Translations under genes and position numbers: made by a program | Assembly (NCBI GenBank): GCA_028284945.1 | Contig: JANQQJ010000028.1 | Location: 1-64,000 of the forward strand | Origin: Alphaproteobacteria bacterium | Lineage (GTDB): Bacteria > Pseudomonadota > Alphaproteobacteria > SMXS01 | DNA length: 64,000 nt | Direction: 5' to 3' | The notes under the pieces: model-generated | What the model was told of the DNA's origin: nothing | The model's input: the letters and a program-made list of their open reading frames with translations, nothing else | Databases searched by the model: none | Shown here: piece by piece, positions 18,889 to 27,669 of the stretch | Layout of the letters: each line of letters begins with the position of its first letter | Numbering within the stretch: the stretch's first letter is position 1

Positions 18889-18987
18889 GTCATTCCGGAC
18901 AAGGCGCGCAGCGGCGCGATCCGGAATCCAGAGCAACAGTTCAACAGCGTCAATGTTGGCCTGGATTCCGGCTTTCGCCGGAATGAC
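18889..18987. repeat. intergenic palindrome, family B copy 1
   Basis: A 99-base interrupted palindrome that starts gtcattccgg and ends ccggaatgac, with an inner pair gatccggaatcca / tggattccgg. A second copy lies at 22155-22300. It fills the gap between the CMD and Rieske genes and would form a long hairpin as RNA, so it could act as a terminator or RNA stabiliser. Confidence 0.85.
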
Positions 18988-19072
18988 GATCTGAGGTGAG
19001 GACAGTCACGAGTGCATGGAAATCGGGGGCCCGTTGCGCTAGGTTCACACCGATAGAATACGGGCAAATTTC

Positions 19073-20344
19073 ATGGCCAAAATCGATCTGGACCTGGACG
19101 CCATTGAGGCGCTGAACCGCGAAATTCTGCGCGCCATGTCCTATGAGAAGTCCCGCTCGGGCCCGCCGGAAGACTTTCTCGAATTGCCGGATATTCCATC
19201 CGGCCGTTATGTCGACGAAGATTTCTGGGCCGCCGAGTGGCAGGCCGTCTGGAAGAAGAGCTGGTTTTATGCGTGCCACAGCGACCAGCTGCCCGAGGCC
19301 GGGAGCTACCTGCTCTGGCAGAATACCGGCTCGCCGATTCTGATCCTGCGCGGCGAAGACCTTCAAATCCGGGCCTTCTACAACACCTGCCGCCATCGCG
19401 GCGCCCCGCTGGTGATGGACGATGCGGGCAATACGCGCGGGCTGGTCTGCTCCTATCACGGCTGGACCTATAATCTGGAAGGCGAGCTTCTGAACATGCG
19501 CGACAAGCGCGACTTCGTGAATGTCGACATGTCGTGCAAATCGCTGGTGCCCGTCCGCTGCGAGATGTTCGGCAATTGGGTTTTTGTCTCGGAAGACCCG
19601 GAGGCGGAACCCCTGATGGACTATCTGGGGCCAATGGCAACGCAGTTGATGCAGTTTCAGCCCGACCGGCTGCGCTATGTCGACCATCACGGCTTTGACG
19701 TGAAGTGCAACATCAAGGTGTTGATGGATGCGTTTCTAGAGACCTATCACGTCAAGTCGATCCACCAACACACGGTCGACCGGTTTATCGACTCCCGCGG
19801 CACGGCGATACAGCTTTGGGATCAGGGCCATTCGATCATGTGCACGCCCAATCGCCGCGAGGGCTGGCGCGATCCAGGCACCATAGGCCTGCAGCACATG
19901 GACACGGTGACCGACGTGCCGCGGGTCCATAATCTGTCGTTCAATATCTTCCCGAATTTCGTCTCGCCGCCGCATGCGGCGGGCATTCCCGTGCTCACCT
20001 TCTGGCCTAAAGGCATGAACGAGATGCGGGTTGAGTCCCACTGGTTTGCGCCCGATTGGGGCGACGGCGAGATGCCGAACCAGGACGTTTGGAACACCCG
20101 CATTGCCAATTGGGACCGTATATTGTTTGAGGACACCCAGTTCGCAGAACATATTCAGAAATCCGTCCAGTCACCTGGATTTAAAGGTATTTCTCTGAGC
20201 TATCAGGAACGTCGTCTCTACCACTGGCACGAAGAAGTTGACCGGCGTATTCGTAAGCACGTCGCGAACCCGCCAGAGCATTTGATGCTCGACCCGGCGA
20301 TGGAACGCTGGCGATCAGCGCAAAAAAGAGAGGGTATGACATGA
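19073..20344 (+). CDS. Rieske-type ring-hydroxylating oxygenase alpha subunit (copy 1)
   Basis: A 423-residue oxygenase subunit. The Rieske [2Fe-2S] ligands are C106-x-H108 (CRHRGAPL) and C126-x2-H129 (CSYHGWTY). The mononuclear iron site is in the C-terminal domain: LMDAFLETYHVKSIHQHT, with the bridging acid and two histidines. It would insert oxygen into an organic substrate; family members include aromatic dioxygenases and demethylating monooxygenases. No beta subunit or reductase is adjacent. Its stop overlaps the P450 ATG (ATGA), so the two oxygenases are made together and may act on the same compound. Confidence 0.92.
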   Translation: MAKIDLDLDAIEALNREILRAMSYEKSRSGPPEDFLELPDIPSGRYVDEDFWAAEWQAVWKKSWFYACHSDQLPEAGSYLLWQNTGSPILILRGEDLQIRAFYNTCRHRGAPLVMDDAGNTRGLVCSYHGWTYNLEGELLNMRDKRDFVNVDMSCKSLVPVRCEMFGNWVFVSEDPEAEPLMDYLGPMATQLMQFQPDRLRYVDHHGFDVKCNIKVLMDAFLETYHVKSIHQHTVDRFIDSRGTAIQLWDQGHSIMCTPNRREGWRDPGTIGLQHMDTVTDVPRVHNLSFNIFPNFVSPPHAAGIPVLTFWPKGMNEMRVESHWFAPDWGDGEMPNQDVWNTRIANWDRILFEDTQFAEHIQKSVQSPGFKGISLSYQERRLYHWHEEVDRRIRKHVANPPEHLMLDPAMERWRSAQKREGMT

Positions 20345-21591
20345 ATGTCGAAACATCGGTTGGCAACGAACAATTCCGCGTCGAGCGTCCGGCCCACGTG
20401 CCGGAAGAGGCCGTCGTCGAGATCGATTATCACCTGTTTGGCGGTGCTGCCGACCCGCGCCTGAAGCCGGGCATGGCCTATCAGGAAGCTTGGAAAGAGA
20501 TTCAGGATTCCGATGGGCCGGACATGCGCTGGACGCCCTTTAACGGCGGCCACTGGATCCCCATGAAAGGGGACCTGATCAACGAGGTCCTGCAGAACCC
20601 GGACCGGTTCTCAAGCAAGTACATCGCCTTGCCGAAAGAAGTCGGTGAACTCTACGACTTTATCCCGCTGACCCTCGACCCGCCGGAACAGACACCGTAC
20701 CGGGCGATTCTCAATCCGCTCCTGTCACACAAGGTCGTCCGCCCGAAAGAAGCACCCGTCCGCGCGCTCGCGGCCGATCTGATCGAGGGCTTCATGGACA
20801 AGGGTGAATGCGACTATGTCCGTGACTTTGCCAACATCCTGCCCGTAGCCACATTCCACGAACTGGTCGGTCTGCCTGAGGAAGAGCGCGAGGAACTGCG
20901 CAAGCTGGCCACCAGCGGCGATCAGACCAAGCCTGAATCCGTGGAGCTGATGCTCGAAAAGATCGAGGGGTATCTGAGGCCCCATCTGAAACGCCGCCGG
21001 GAGGAGCCGGGGACGGACCTTTTCAGTGGCCTGCTACACTCCAATGTGGGCGACCGGCCGATCACCGACGATGAAGCCATGCACATGTGCAAGCAGCTTT
21101 TCGTCGCCGGCTTCCACACCACCGCATCGAGCATGACCTATGCCATGTATCAAATGTCCAAGGAAAAGGCGCTGCGGGACGACATCGCCAGCGACTTGCC
21201 GAATGTTCGGTTCAAGGTGGAAGAACTGCTGCGCCGCTTTGCCATGGTCAGCATCCCCCGCACGGCCACCCGTGACACAACGCTTGGCGGTCAGGAGATC
21301 AAGGAAGGCGATCCCATCCTGCTGCCGCTGATCCTGCACAATATGGACGAGAGCATTTACCCCGACCCCATGAAGATCGACTTCAAACGCCGCGGTGCGT
21401 TGCAAGCAGGTTTTGGCCGGGGTGCCCACAAGTGCCCGGGATCAGTGCTCGGGATTGTCGAGATCTCGGTCGCGCTGCAGGAATGGCTGAAGCGAATTCC
21501 GGACTTCGAGATCGCCAATAAAGACGACGTGGTAATGGCCGGCGGCGGCGTCGCCCGGATCGATCGCCTGCCCTTGCGGTGGGACGTATAG
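20341..21591 (+). CDS. cytochrome P450, class I bacterial type
   Basis: A 416-residue soluble P450. The haem loop is FGRGAHKCPG with ligand C365; the K-helix ExxR is in KVEELLRRFAM. The sequence around it (LLRRFAMVSIPRTATRDTTLGG, shown in part) recalls the CYP101/camphor group. The I-helix motif is A-G-F-H259-T260-T261: the acidic residue before the conserved Thr in P450cam-like enzymes is histidine here. It would need a ferredoxin and reductase; a fitting pair is at 54.3-55.9 kb. It overlaps the Rieske gene and is followed by a VOC gene. Confidence 0.92.
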   Translation: MNVETSVGNEQFRVERPAHVPEEAVVEIDYHLFGGAADPRLKPGMAYQEAWKEIQDSDGPDMRWTPFNGGHWIPMKGDLINEVLQNPDRFSSKYIALPKEVGELYDFIPLTLDPPEQTPYRAILNPLLSHKVVRPKEAPVRALAADLIEGFMDKGECDYVRDFANILPVATFHELVGLPEEEREELRKLATSGDQTKPESVELMLEKIEGYLRPHLKRRREEPGTDLFSGLLHSNVGDRPITDDEAMHMCKQLFVAGFHTTASSMTYAMYQMSKEKALRDDIASDLPNVRFKVEELLRRFAMVSIPRTATRDTTLGGQEIKEGDPILLPLILHNMDESIYPDPMKIDFKRRGALQAGFGRGAHKCPGSVLGIVEISVALQEWLKRIPDFEIANKDDVVMAGGGVARIDRLPLRWDV

Positions 21592-21629
21592 GGAGCCGCC
21601 TCGGCGCTCTACAAGCGGGGACTCAGCGA

Positions 21630-22145
21630 ATGCCGGAATCAGTCACTTTTCATCATGTCGGAATCACGGTCAGCAACCTGGAACGAGCGGTCAAATGGTA
21701 CCGCACCGCGTTCGGGCTTGAGCCAGGGCTGGTGATTGAAGTCTCGGGGCCTAATTCCGGTACGATCCTGCGCATGCCGGAACATGTACACAAGGCGGCG
21801 CTCTTGCCAGTCGGCGATTTCGCGATAGAGCTTCTGGAATTCACTCCAACACGGCGGCAAAACGACAGCCGCCAGGACGACGTCGGCTATGTCTACACCT
21901 GCTTCAAGGTCGATGATCTGGACGCTGTTTACGAGCGCATGAGCGCGGCCGGTTATGACTTTCACACCGAGCCACAACTGGCCGAAGAGGGCCAGATCGC
22001 GGGGTCAAAGTTCTGCGTGATGCGCGACCCGGACGGCAAAACCATCGAGTTCATCGAAGCCGGGCCTGGCATGGAAATTTCGGCCCTGCATGAGGCCGCC
22101 CGCGAGGGCCGCTCGCTCGACGACCCGCTTGTGGTGCATGGTTAG
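21630..22145 (+). CDS. VOC-family protein downstream of P450
   Basis: A 171-residue VOC-fold protein: FHHVGITVSNLERAVKWYR at the start, DPDGKTIEFIEAG near the end, with a probable metal site formed by the first His and the Glu of IEFIE. The ATG at 21630 is preferred over an in-frame upstream one inside the P450 gene. Third gene of the Rieske-P450-VOC operon, so probably an isomerase, lyase or extradiol-type step on the oxygenated product; substrate unknown. Confidence 0.85.
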   Translation: MPESVTFHHVGITVSNLERAVKWYRTAFGLEPGLVIEVSGPNSGTILRMPEHVHKAALLPVGDFAIELLEFTPTRRQNDSRQDDVGYVYTCFKVDDLDAVYERMSAAGYDFHTEPQLAEEGQIAGSKFCVMRDPDGKTIEFIEAGPGMEISALHEAAREGRSLDDPLVVHG

Positions 22146-22154
22146 CCAAATACC

Positions 22155-22300
22155 GTCATTCCGGACAAGCCGCTGAAGGCGGCGCGATCCGGAATCCAGG
22201 CCGACGCCTAAGCTGCTCCACCGATTGACTGGATTCCGGGTTGTAAGCCTCGCTTACCAATCCCTTCATGGGATTGGGCTCGTCTAACCCCCGGAATGAC
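22155..22300. repeat. intergenic palindrome, family B copy 2
   Basis: It shares gtcattccggacaag, gcgcgatccggaatcca and the terminal ccggaatgac with the copy at 18889-18987, but carries a longer middle with an extra small hairpin (cccttcatggg). Lies between the VOC gene and a convergent monooxygenase-like gene. Confidence 0.85.
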
Positions 22301-22318
22301 GCGTTTTCGGTTTGTGCC

Positions 22319-22720
22319 CTACTTCCGAAGCGCCAACCACCAGTCCTGCATGGTGAGCGGATGTGTGGCCGCATATTCCTTCATCAGGTCTGACGCATCC
22401 TCGGGAAGCTCCTTCGGGTTGGTCTCGACAAGGTCGCACGCGCCTTGGATCGGGTCGATCCACTCCAATTCGATTTCTTCCAGCATGGAGCCGAAGTCCG
22501 GCGCCTCATGGTGGTCGGAGGTCTGGTGCTCCATGAAACCGACAAAATCGTCGAAGGATTCCATGCAGTAATAGGTGCGCGGCTCCGCCCCGCGCCAATA
22601 TTCATAGCGCCGGCAGGTCGGCTCATTGGCATGGGTTTCGCGGAACATCATCCGCGCGGTTTCCTCGAATTCAGCTTCCTTGCCTTCGAAGATTTTGATC
22701 TTCGCCAGAAATGTCGCCAT
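22319..22720 (-). CDS. antibiotic-biosynthesis-monooxygenase (ABM) fold protein
   Basis: A 133-residue protein of the dimeric alpha+beta barrel type. Typical features are MATFLAKIKIFEGKEAEFEE, FRETHANEPTCRRYEYWRG and YCMESFDDFVGFMEHQTSDHH. Members include cofactor-free monooxygenases and proteins of unknown role; the length is slightly above the usual ~100 because of a C-terminal extension. It belongs to a run of minus-strand catabolic-looking genes separated by palindromic repeats. Confidence 0.75.
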   Translation of the reverse strand: MATFLAKIKIFEGKEAEFEETARMMFRETHANEPTCRRYEYWRGAEPRTYYCMESFDDFVGFMEHQTSDHHEAPDFGSMLEEIELEWIDPIQGACDLVETNPKELPEDASDLMKEYAATHPLTMQDWWLALRK

Positions 22721-22768
22721 GGTTTTTCCCCTTCCTCATCTAGTTCAAAAAGATACCCAAAGTGTCCT

Positions 22769-22883
22769 GTCATTGCGAGGAGCCACGAGCTTGTGAGAGG
22801 CGACGCGGCAATCCATCACCCGTGGGACCAAACTGCAACAGTGCATGGATTGCTTCGCCCGGCTGACCCGGGCTCGCAATGAC
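22769..22883. repeat. intergenic palindrome, family C copy 1
   Basis: An interrupted palindrome bounded by gtcattgcgaggagc and gctcgcaatgac, with inner gcgacgcggcaatcca / tggattgcttcgc. Copies recur at 30425-30521 and 38649-38751. It fills the space between the ABM and sulfotransferase genes. Confidence 0.87.
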
Positions 22884-22891
22884 GGTGAGTG

Positions 22892-23809
22892 TCACTTCAA
22901 TGTTGCGATCATGGATGCGTAATCCGGGAACCCCAAATCAGCAGTGATTTCGCGTTGCCAAATGGCATCAAGTTCCTCAACCACGTCATCGCTGAATTTC
23001 TGGCGAGAGTCGCCGGTCTTGCCGGTCCGGACCTTGGAAGAATCGCTATCGACCGGCACCCCGCATATGGACGCCGCTCGCTCACGCATTAACTTATCGT
23101 CGAATTTGTCCTTATGCTTCTGCATGAAGGGCAGTGACGCATGCTCCTGCGTAATCGCCAGCAGGTCGTCGTCCAACTCGATATCCATGAACGCGGCAAC
23201 GCGGTGGATCGTACCGGCCAGATCCTCCTTCATGTGCTCATAGGCCATGAAGAGTACGTCTGGATCATTGCGCCGCGCCCACCAGGATTTCAGGTGCTTC
23301 CAATAACCGTCACGGCCACTGTCGGGGTTCAGGAACGATCCGCGCGCGAAGTTGTCGGGCGTCATGGTCCCGGGTTCGATGAACCACCCTTCCATGAATT
23401 TAAACATGGAATAGAGCACGTCCTGCGGATCGCGTGACGAGTTCAGATAATGCCCGCCCTTGGGTATCGCATCCGCATCCAGATGACTTTTGAACACGCG
23501 CGGATGGGCCTTCTGTTCCGCGGTGAGATCAAGGCCCAGATCGGTCGACGTCTCGATCCACGGGGTCACGCGGCTGATATCGTCGAAATCCATATCCCCG
23601 CGCGTGCGCAGGCAGTGCGCCATCTGCTGCAGCCATGTGGTCCCCGACTTACCGAATGGTGTGACCACCACATCCGTTGGCCGCAGCTGAAGCGCAAGAC
23701 CGGCGGCGACGCCTTCCTTGGTGATGAAACCCTCCATCACCTCGCGGAACGACTCCATATCCGTCGCCCGGCCTGAAGGCGCGCGTCCGTCAACTGTCTG
23801 ATCGCCCAT
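22892..23809 (-). CDS. sulfotransferase family protein
   Basis: A 305-residue cytosolic-type sulfotransferase. The PAPS 5'-phosphosulfate loop is PFGKSGTTWLQQM (~52-64), and the 3'-phosphate region includes YLNSSRDPQDVLYSMFKFM. It would transfer sulfate from PAPS to a hydroxyl or amine of a small molecule, consistent with hydroxylated products made by nearby oxygenases; the true acceptor is unknown. The stop (22892) is nine bases from repeat C1. Confidence 0.88.
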   Translation of the reverse strand: MGDQTVDGRAPSGRATDMESFREVMEGFITKEGVAAGLALQLRPTDVVVTPFGKSGTTWLQQMAHCLRTRGDMDFDDISRVTPWIETSTDLGLDLTAEQKAHPRVFKSHLDADAIPKGGHYLNSSRDPQDVLYSMFKFMEGWFIEPGTMTPDNFARGSFLNPDSGRDGYWKHLKSWWARRNDPDVLFMAYEHMKEDLAGTIHRVAAFMDIELDDDLLAITQEHASLPFMQKHKDKFDDKLMRERAASICGVPVDSDSSKVRTGKTGDSRQKFSDDVVEELDAIWQREITADLGFPDYASMIATLK

Positions 23810-23821
23810 CTGCTATCCAAT

Positions 23822-23916
23822 CCGTTCGCCCTGAGGAGCACGCGTCAGCGAGCGTCTCGACGGGCGATCCGCCCGTGCTTCGAGACGGGCCCAAAGGGCC
23901 CCCTCAGCACGAACGG
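23822..23916. repeat. intergenic palindrome, family A copy 2
   Basis: Outer arms ccgttcgccctgaggag / ctcagcacgaacgg, inner arms gcgtctcgacgggcgat / gcccgtgcttcgagacg. It shares outer and inner arms with the copy at 40428-40532 and a half-copy at 72-122. Lies between the sulfotransferase and SnoaL-like genes. Confidence 0.87.
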
Positions 23917-23937
23917 CTGTTAACTTGCTAAGGGATA

Positions 23938-24372
23938 TCAGCCGCTCCAGCCGGTCTTGTCGCCTTCGAACTTCACCGCGCCGCGATAGATGACGTTGTA
24001 ATGGCGTTCCTTGAACACCCACTTGCCGTTTTCCTTAATCAGCACGTCGTCATAGCAGCCATAGACCCGCATGCCTTCGCCGTCCGGGTTTTCCAGGTTT
24101 TCCTCGACGAAGGACCGCATGGTGGCGCCCTCACCGTCTACGTTAACGATCCCCGGCAGGACCAGGAAGACGGCAAACGGATAGCCCGCCATGGCGCCCT
24201 TCCACATATTGACGATGTTGTCGCGGCCCTTGACCGATTCCGGCATGCCCAGGTCCCACTCACCGTCTTCGGCCCAGCAGGCGCCCCAGTCGTCCGCGTC
24301 ATGGCGCATAACGGCGTCTGCATAGCGCTGCGCCAGCATTTGGATTTCAAGAATATCGTCTGCGTTTGACAT
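23938..24372 (-). CDS. SnoaL/NTF2-like protein
   Basis: A 144-residue cone-shaped NTF2-fold protein: a helical start (ILEIQMLAQRYADAVMRHDADDW), then GEWDLGMPESVKGRDNIVNMW and beta strands ending KERHYNVIYRG. The D-DW-G-W pattern is that of SnoaL-like polyketide cyclases and steroid isomerase relatives common in oxygenase clusters. Enzymatic role not determinable. ggggagag precedes the ATG. Confidence 0.82.
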   Translation of the reverse strand: MSNADDILEIQMLAQRYADAVMRHDADDWGACWAEDGEWDLGMPESVKGRDNIVNMWKGAMAGYPFAVFLVLPGIVNVDGEGATMRSFVEENLENPDGEGMRVYGCYDDVLIKENGKWVFKERHYNVIYRGAVKFEGDKTGWSG

Positions 24373-24440
24373 AAGTCTCTCCCCTGAAGTGTGCCGTCAC
24401 GTTAGTTGAAATGAGCGGCGTCGGGTAGAGCCTATTGCGC

Positions 24441-27400
24441 TTACTTTGCCGGCGAGATGGTGGTTGTCGAGGAATTACACGCACTGTCGGCCAGCATGAC
24501 CTCCAGCGGCACGCCACAACGATAGTTTGGTGCGAATTGGTTGAACAGCTGCGGCAGGTTGCTGCCATCGTCGTTCAGGTCACCGATCTGCGGCTGGCTA
24601 CCATCTGTGGCCGCGTCCCAGGTCCGGCCTGCATCCGGGTCCTTCAGGAAGCCCTCAACCGATGGCGCCGGCTGACGGAAATGCGCCTTACCCATCGGGA
24701 GCTCTCCCGGATTCAACGCCTGACGGCAGAACCCGTCTTCCACGAAACTGACGCCGGGCGACTGCTCAAGCCGCGTTCTCAGCCTGTCCTGGCCCGTAAA
24801 CGACGTATCGAAGTTAAGGCGAACGCGGTTTCCAAAGGTCGAATCAGACCCGTTTTGACTGGTCGTATCCCGGCTGGTCGAGGTCCGGCTATTGCTTGAG
24901 GGTATCTCACTCGACCAAGATGACACATCACCACTCTCAAAGCCGTCGGTGAATATCTCGCCAACATCGAAGTCGCCGAAGTTTCCCTCACCGCCGAACA
25001 GTTCATTAATTGACGGTGCCCTGGGCGTGTATTGTGTCGCACCCCTGGGACCCGTCGATCCGAACAGGACCGTGCCATGCGAGAAATTAGCGCTGTCGCC
25101 GTACGATCGAGCAAATTCGCCCAGGTCAAACAATTCCGAAAAGGATGCGCCTTCAATCACAGGTATGTTGAGTTCGCCGAAGATCTCGTACACGTCGAAT
25201 TTACTGTCATCCTCTTTCACGCCGACGGTGTAATCCGAATAGTTGATCATTGGGTCGAGCGTTATTTCAACGTAGTCCGTCGCCGAATAGCGCATGCCGA
25301 CCGACAGCTTCCACTCGTCCGTCCCCGAATAACCGAAACGCATGTCCTCTAGAGTTGCCGGCGCGTTCTGGGATTCGATCTTTACCCGATTCATCTCGCG
25401 CGGCTTTTGATCAGCCTGAGCGATGCCGGACTGGTCACCTGCTTGCTCGTTAACAAGGATCGTGTCCGTCGCCACGGTGGTGCCTTGAGCAGCATCGGCT
25501 GCCTCCGCTGGTGACATCGGATCGAGCCAGTCCCAAACGTTGAGCGGCCAACCGGCCACCTGCTGATTCTGCTGAACTTGTGCTGTGCCGCATAGGGCCG
25601 GAGGCTCGGGCTTGTCTTCTTCCTCTACCGGCGGCTCTGTTTGCGGCGGGTCTGCAAGTGCAACACCACCGCCTTCGTCCGGACAGGGCGAAACCACCAG
25701 GCCAATTTCCTGCTCGGCCGTCAGCGGCGGGGTTTGGTTGGTCTCTTTGGCGTAAAACCGGATGACATAGGTGCCGGGCACCGCCGGTGCCTTCAAATCA
25801 GCGATATAGGTGTTGCTGCCGGCACTTCCCGTCATCTGGACTTTGCCGCCCATCGGCACAAAGTTGTTGCCCCGCATCTGGCCGATCTCTGCCTTGACGT
25901 CGAGGGGGTCGCCTTCCGGGTCTACGAAGATCGCACCTGCCCGGAAGGTTTCGTTCGGGCAGATGATGCGCTGATCGCCCGGCTTGATGTCATAGATATA
26001 GCCTGAACCGCTGGCCCGGGGCGGATCGTTGCCAACCTCGATATCCTTGTCGCAAGTGCCTTTTTCCGGATCGTTCTGGCCCTGCTCCGGCGCGCCATTG
26101 TCTTCGGCAAAGGCAGGGATCGGATAGGTGCCGCGCGCATTGGGGTGCCCGAACTTGTCCGGGTTGGTGACAAAGGTAAAGCCGCTATCCCCATTATCGG
26201 TGAGCACGAGATTGCCATTGGCTTTGGTATAGAGAGCGCCGCCCGCTTGCCGCGCATCGACCTCGATTTTCTCGATGTCATCCTTGCCATTCTCATCCGA
26301 TACGGAACCGGAGAGCACGACCTGAATGCCATCATTGGCGTGATACTTCCGTTTCGGCGCGACACGGAGCGTACAGACAGGCGCGACATTCTTGATCGTG
26401 ATATCGATGGGCGCTGTCGTTACAGACCGGCCATCCTTATCCTCGATCTTCAGCGTGACGGGGAACTTGCCGTGCTTATGCGGTTTCTTGGCGTTGGCCT
26501 TGCGCGCAATCTCAAACGTATAGGTGCCGGTCGTCGCATCATGCGCACCCACCTTGCGGGCCTGCGCATTGGTCTGGAACGCATTGCCCGGATTGGTATC
26601 CAGCTCCGGCGGATGGCCCTGGAAGGTGATTTTCCCCGCTGTCAGTTCGTTGGCGTTGCGGTCGTCAGCATTGCGGTCGACAACCACCAACTGACCATCG
26701 AAGCTGAGGGCCTCTCCCGGCTCCTTCTCCGGCCCCGTAGGCAGGGTCGTCACGGTCGGTGCAACGTTGTTGACCATATAACCCGTCACCCGGTGGGTGC
26801 TGCTGGTCGTCCCTGCAGAGGCGGACATACCGGCCGGGCGGCCGGTCACGGTGATGGTCAACTGATGCGGCCCCTGCCGTTTCACATCGTCGATCTTGAA
26901 GCTGACATTCACCGCGGCCCCGCCCAAACCGCCAATATTGGCGCCGCCTGAGCTGACAGCAGACACATTGGCCGTCACAGCCGTAATGGTCACGGCCTTG
27001 CCGGACCGGGTGGTCGCGCTGACCGTGCTGTTGATCTGAGCACCGGGATCGCCTGTCCCCGGCGACCAGGTAATCGTACCAATCGGATCAAAACGGGCCT
27101 CGCAGTCACGGGGAGTCTTTGGCCGGCCATTAAGGTCCAGCCGCGCATTACCCAGATTGGTCCGCGCGGTCTGAATATCGCGCAGCGCCTGTCGAATCAG
27201 TGATTCCGGAATGGTCAGCGTGTCATTGGCTGCACGGTCCTGAAAAAAGCGATCTAGGCCCTGCCCCTCGCCCGCGGTGCCCAACGCCTCGTTCTGCTCG
27301 GCCAGACCGGACCGGCGCCCCCGGCCCCCTAACTGCGCCGCGACCGCGTTGATCCGCCCATTGATCTGGTCAAGGTCGTCCGTGTCCTGCTTCTTGGACT

Positions 27401-27629
27401 CTGACGGCGGGCAATCATATTGCGCTTTGAAGCCGCTCTGCGTGCGCTCAATATCGCGGAGGATTTTCGCGATCTCCCGCTGGACGTCTGAGAACCGGTC
27501 CCGAAGCTGTTCGGGCGTCGGATCAGCCGCAAAACTGGTTGCGGTTACACCAAACAAAAGCACAAGGGCCGTACATACCAGCCCCAGCCTGTCCCTCAAC
27601 CTTCGAAAACCCATGCGACGACCCGTCAT
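24441..27629 (-). CDS. large mosaic secreted protein with Ig-like and TonB-receptor-like segments
   Basis: A 1062-residue exported protein, not recognised as a whole. The ATG at 27629 follows ggagggg and gives a signal peptide ending SFAA; a longer frame upstream is unlikely. Residues ~35-140 are helical with a possible coiled coil. Residues ~180-690 look like four or so Ig/cadherin-like beta domains, with recurring NVAP/NDPP starts. The C-terminal third holds stretches resembling TonB-dependent receptors (VYEIFGELNIPVIEGASF and PRAPSINELFGG), then FTDGFESGDVSSW, common in exported proteins, and RVRLNFDTSFTG. It lacks the length for a complete 22-strand barrel. Cell-surface or outer-membrane location is inferred. 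Confidence 0.7.
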   Translation of the reverse strand: MTGRRMGFRRLRDRLGLVCTALVLLFGVTATSFAADPTPEQLRDRFSDVQREIAKILRDIERTQSGFKAQYDCPPSESKKQDTDDLDQINGRINAVAAQLGGRGRRSGLAEQNEALGTAGEGQGLDRFFQDRAANDTLTIPESLIRQALRDIQTARTNLGNARLDLNGRPKTPRDCEARFDPIGTITWSPGTGDPGAQINSTVSATTRSGKAVTITAVTANVSAVSSGGANIGGLGGAAVNVSFKIDDVKRQGPHQLTITVTGRPAGMSASAGTTSSTHRVTGYMVNNVAPTVTTLPTGPEKEPGEALSFDGQLVVVDRNADDRNANELTAGKITFQGHPPELDTNPGNAFQTNAQARKVGAHDATTGTYTFEIARKANAKKPHKHGKFPVTLKIEDKDGRSVTTAPIDITIKNVAPVCTLRVAPKRKYHANDGIQVVLSGSVSDENGKDDIEKIEVDARQAGGALYTKANGNLVLTDNGDSGFTFVTNPDKFGHPNARGTYPIPAFAEDNGAPEQGQNDPEKGTCDKDIEVGNDPPRASGSGYIYDIKPGDQRIICPNETFRAGAIFVDPEGDPLDVKAEIGQMRGNNFVPMGGKVQMTGSAGSNTYIADLKAPAVPGTYVIRFYAKETNQTPPLTAEQEIGLVVSPCPDEGGGVALADPPQTEPPVEEEDKPEPPALCGTAQVQQNQQVAGWPLNVWDWLDPMSPAEAADAAQGTTVATDTILVNEQAGDQSGIAQADQKPREMNRVKIESQNAPATLEDMRFGYSGTDEWKLSVGMRYSATDYVEITLDPMINYSDYTVGVKEDDSKFDVYEIFGELNIPVIEGASFSELFDLGEFARSYGDSANFSHGTVLFGSTGPRGATQYTPRAPSINELFGGEGNFGDFDVGEIFTDGFESGDVSSWSSEIPSSNSRTSTSRDTTSQNGSDSTFGNRVRLNFDTSFTGQDRLRTRLEQSPGVSFVEDGFCRQALNPGELPMGKAHFRQPAPSVEGFLKDPDAGRTWDAATDGSQPQIGDLNDDGSNLPQLFNQFAPNYRCGVPLEVMLADSACNSSTTTISPAK

Positions 27630-27669
27630 AACCCCTCCGAAACAGTCTAGCCCGGTAGGAGCGCGCCGC

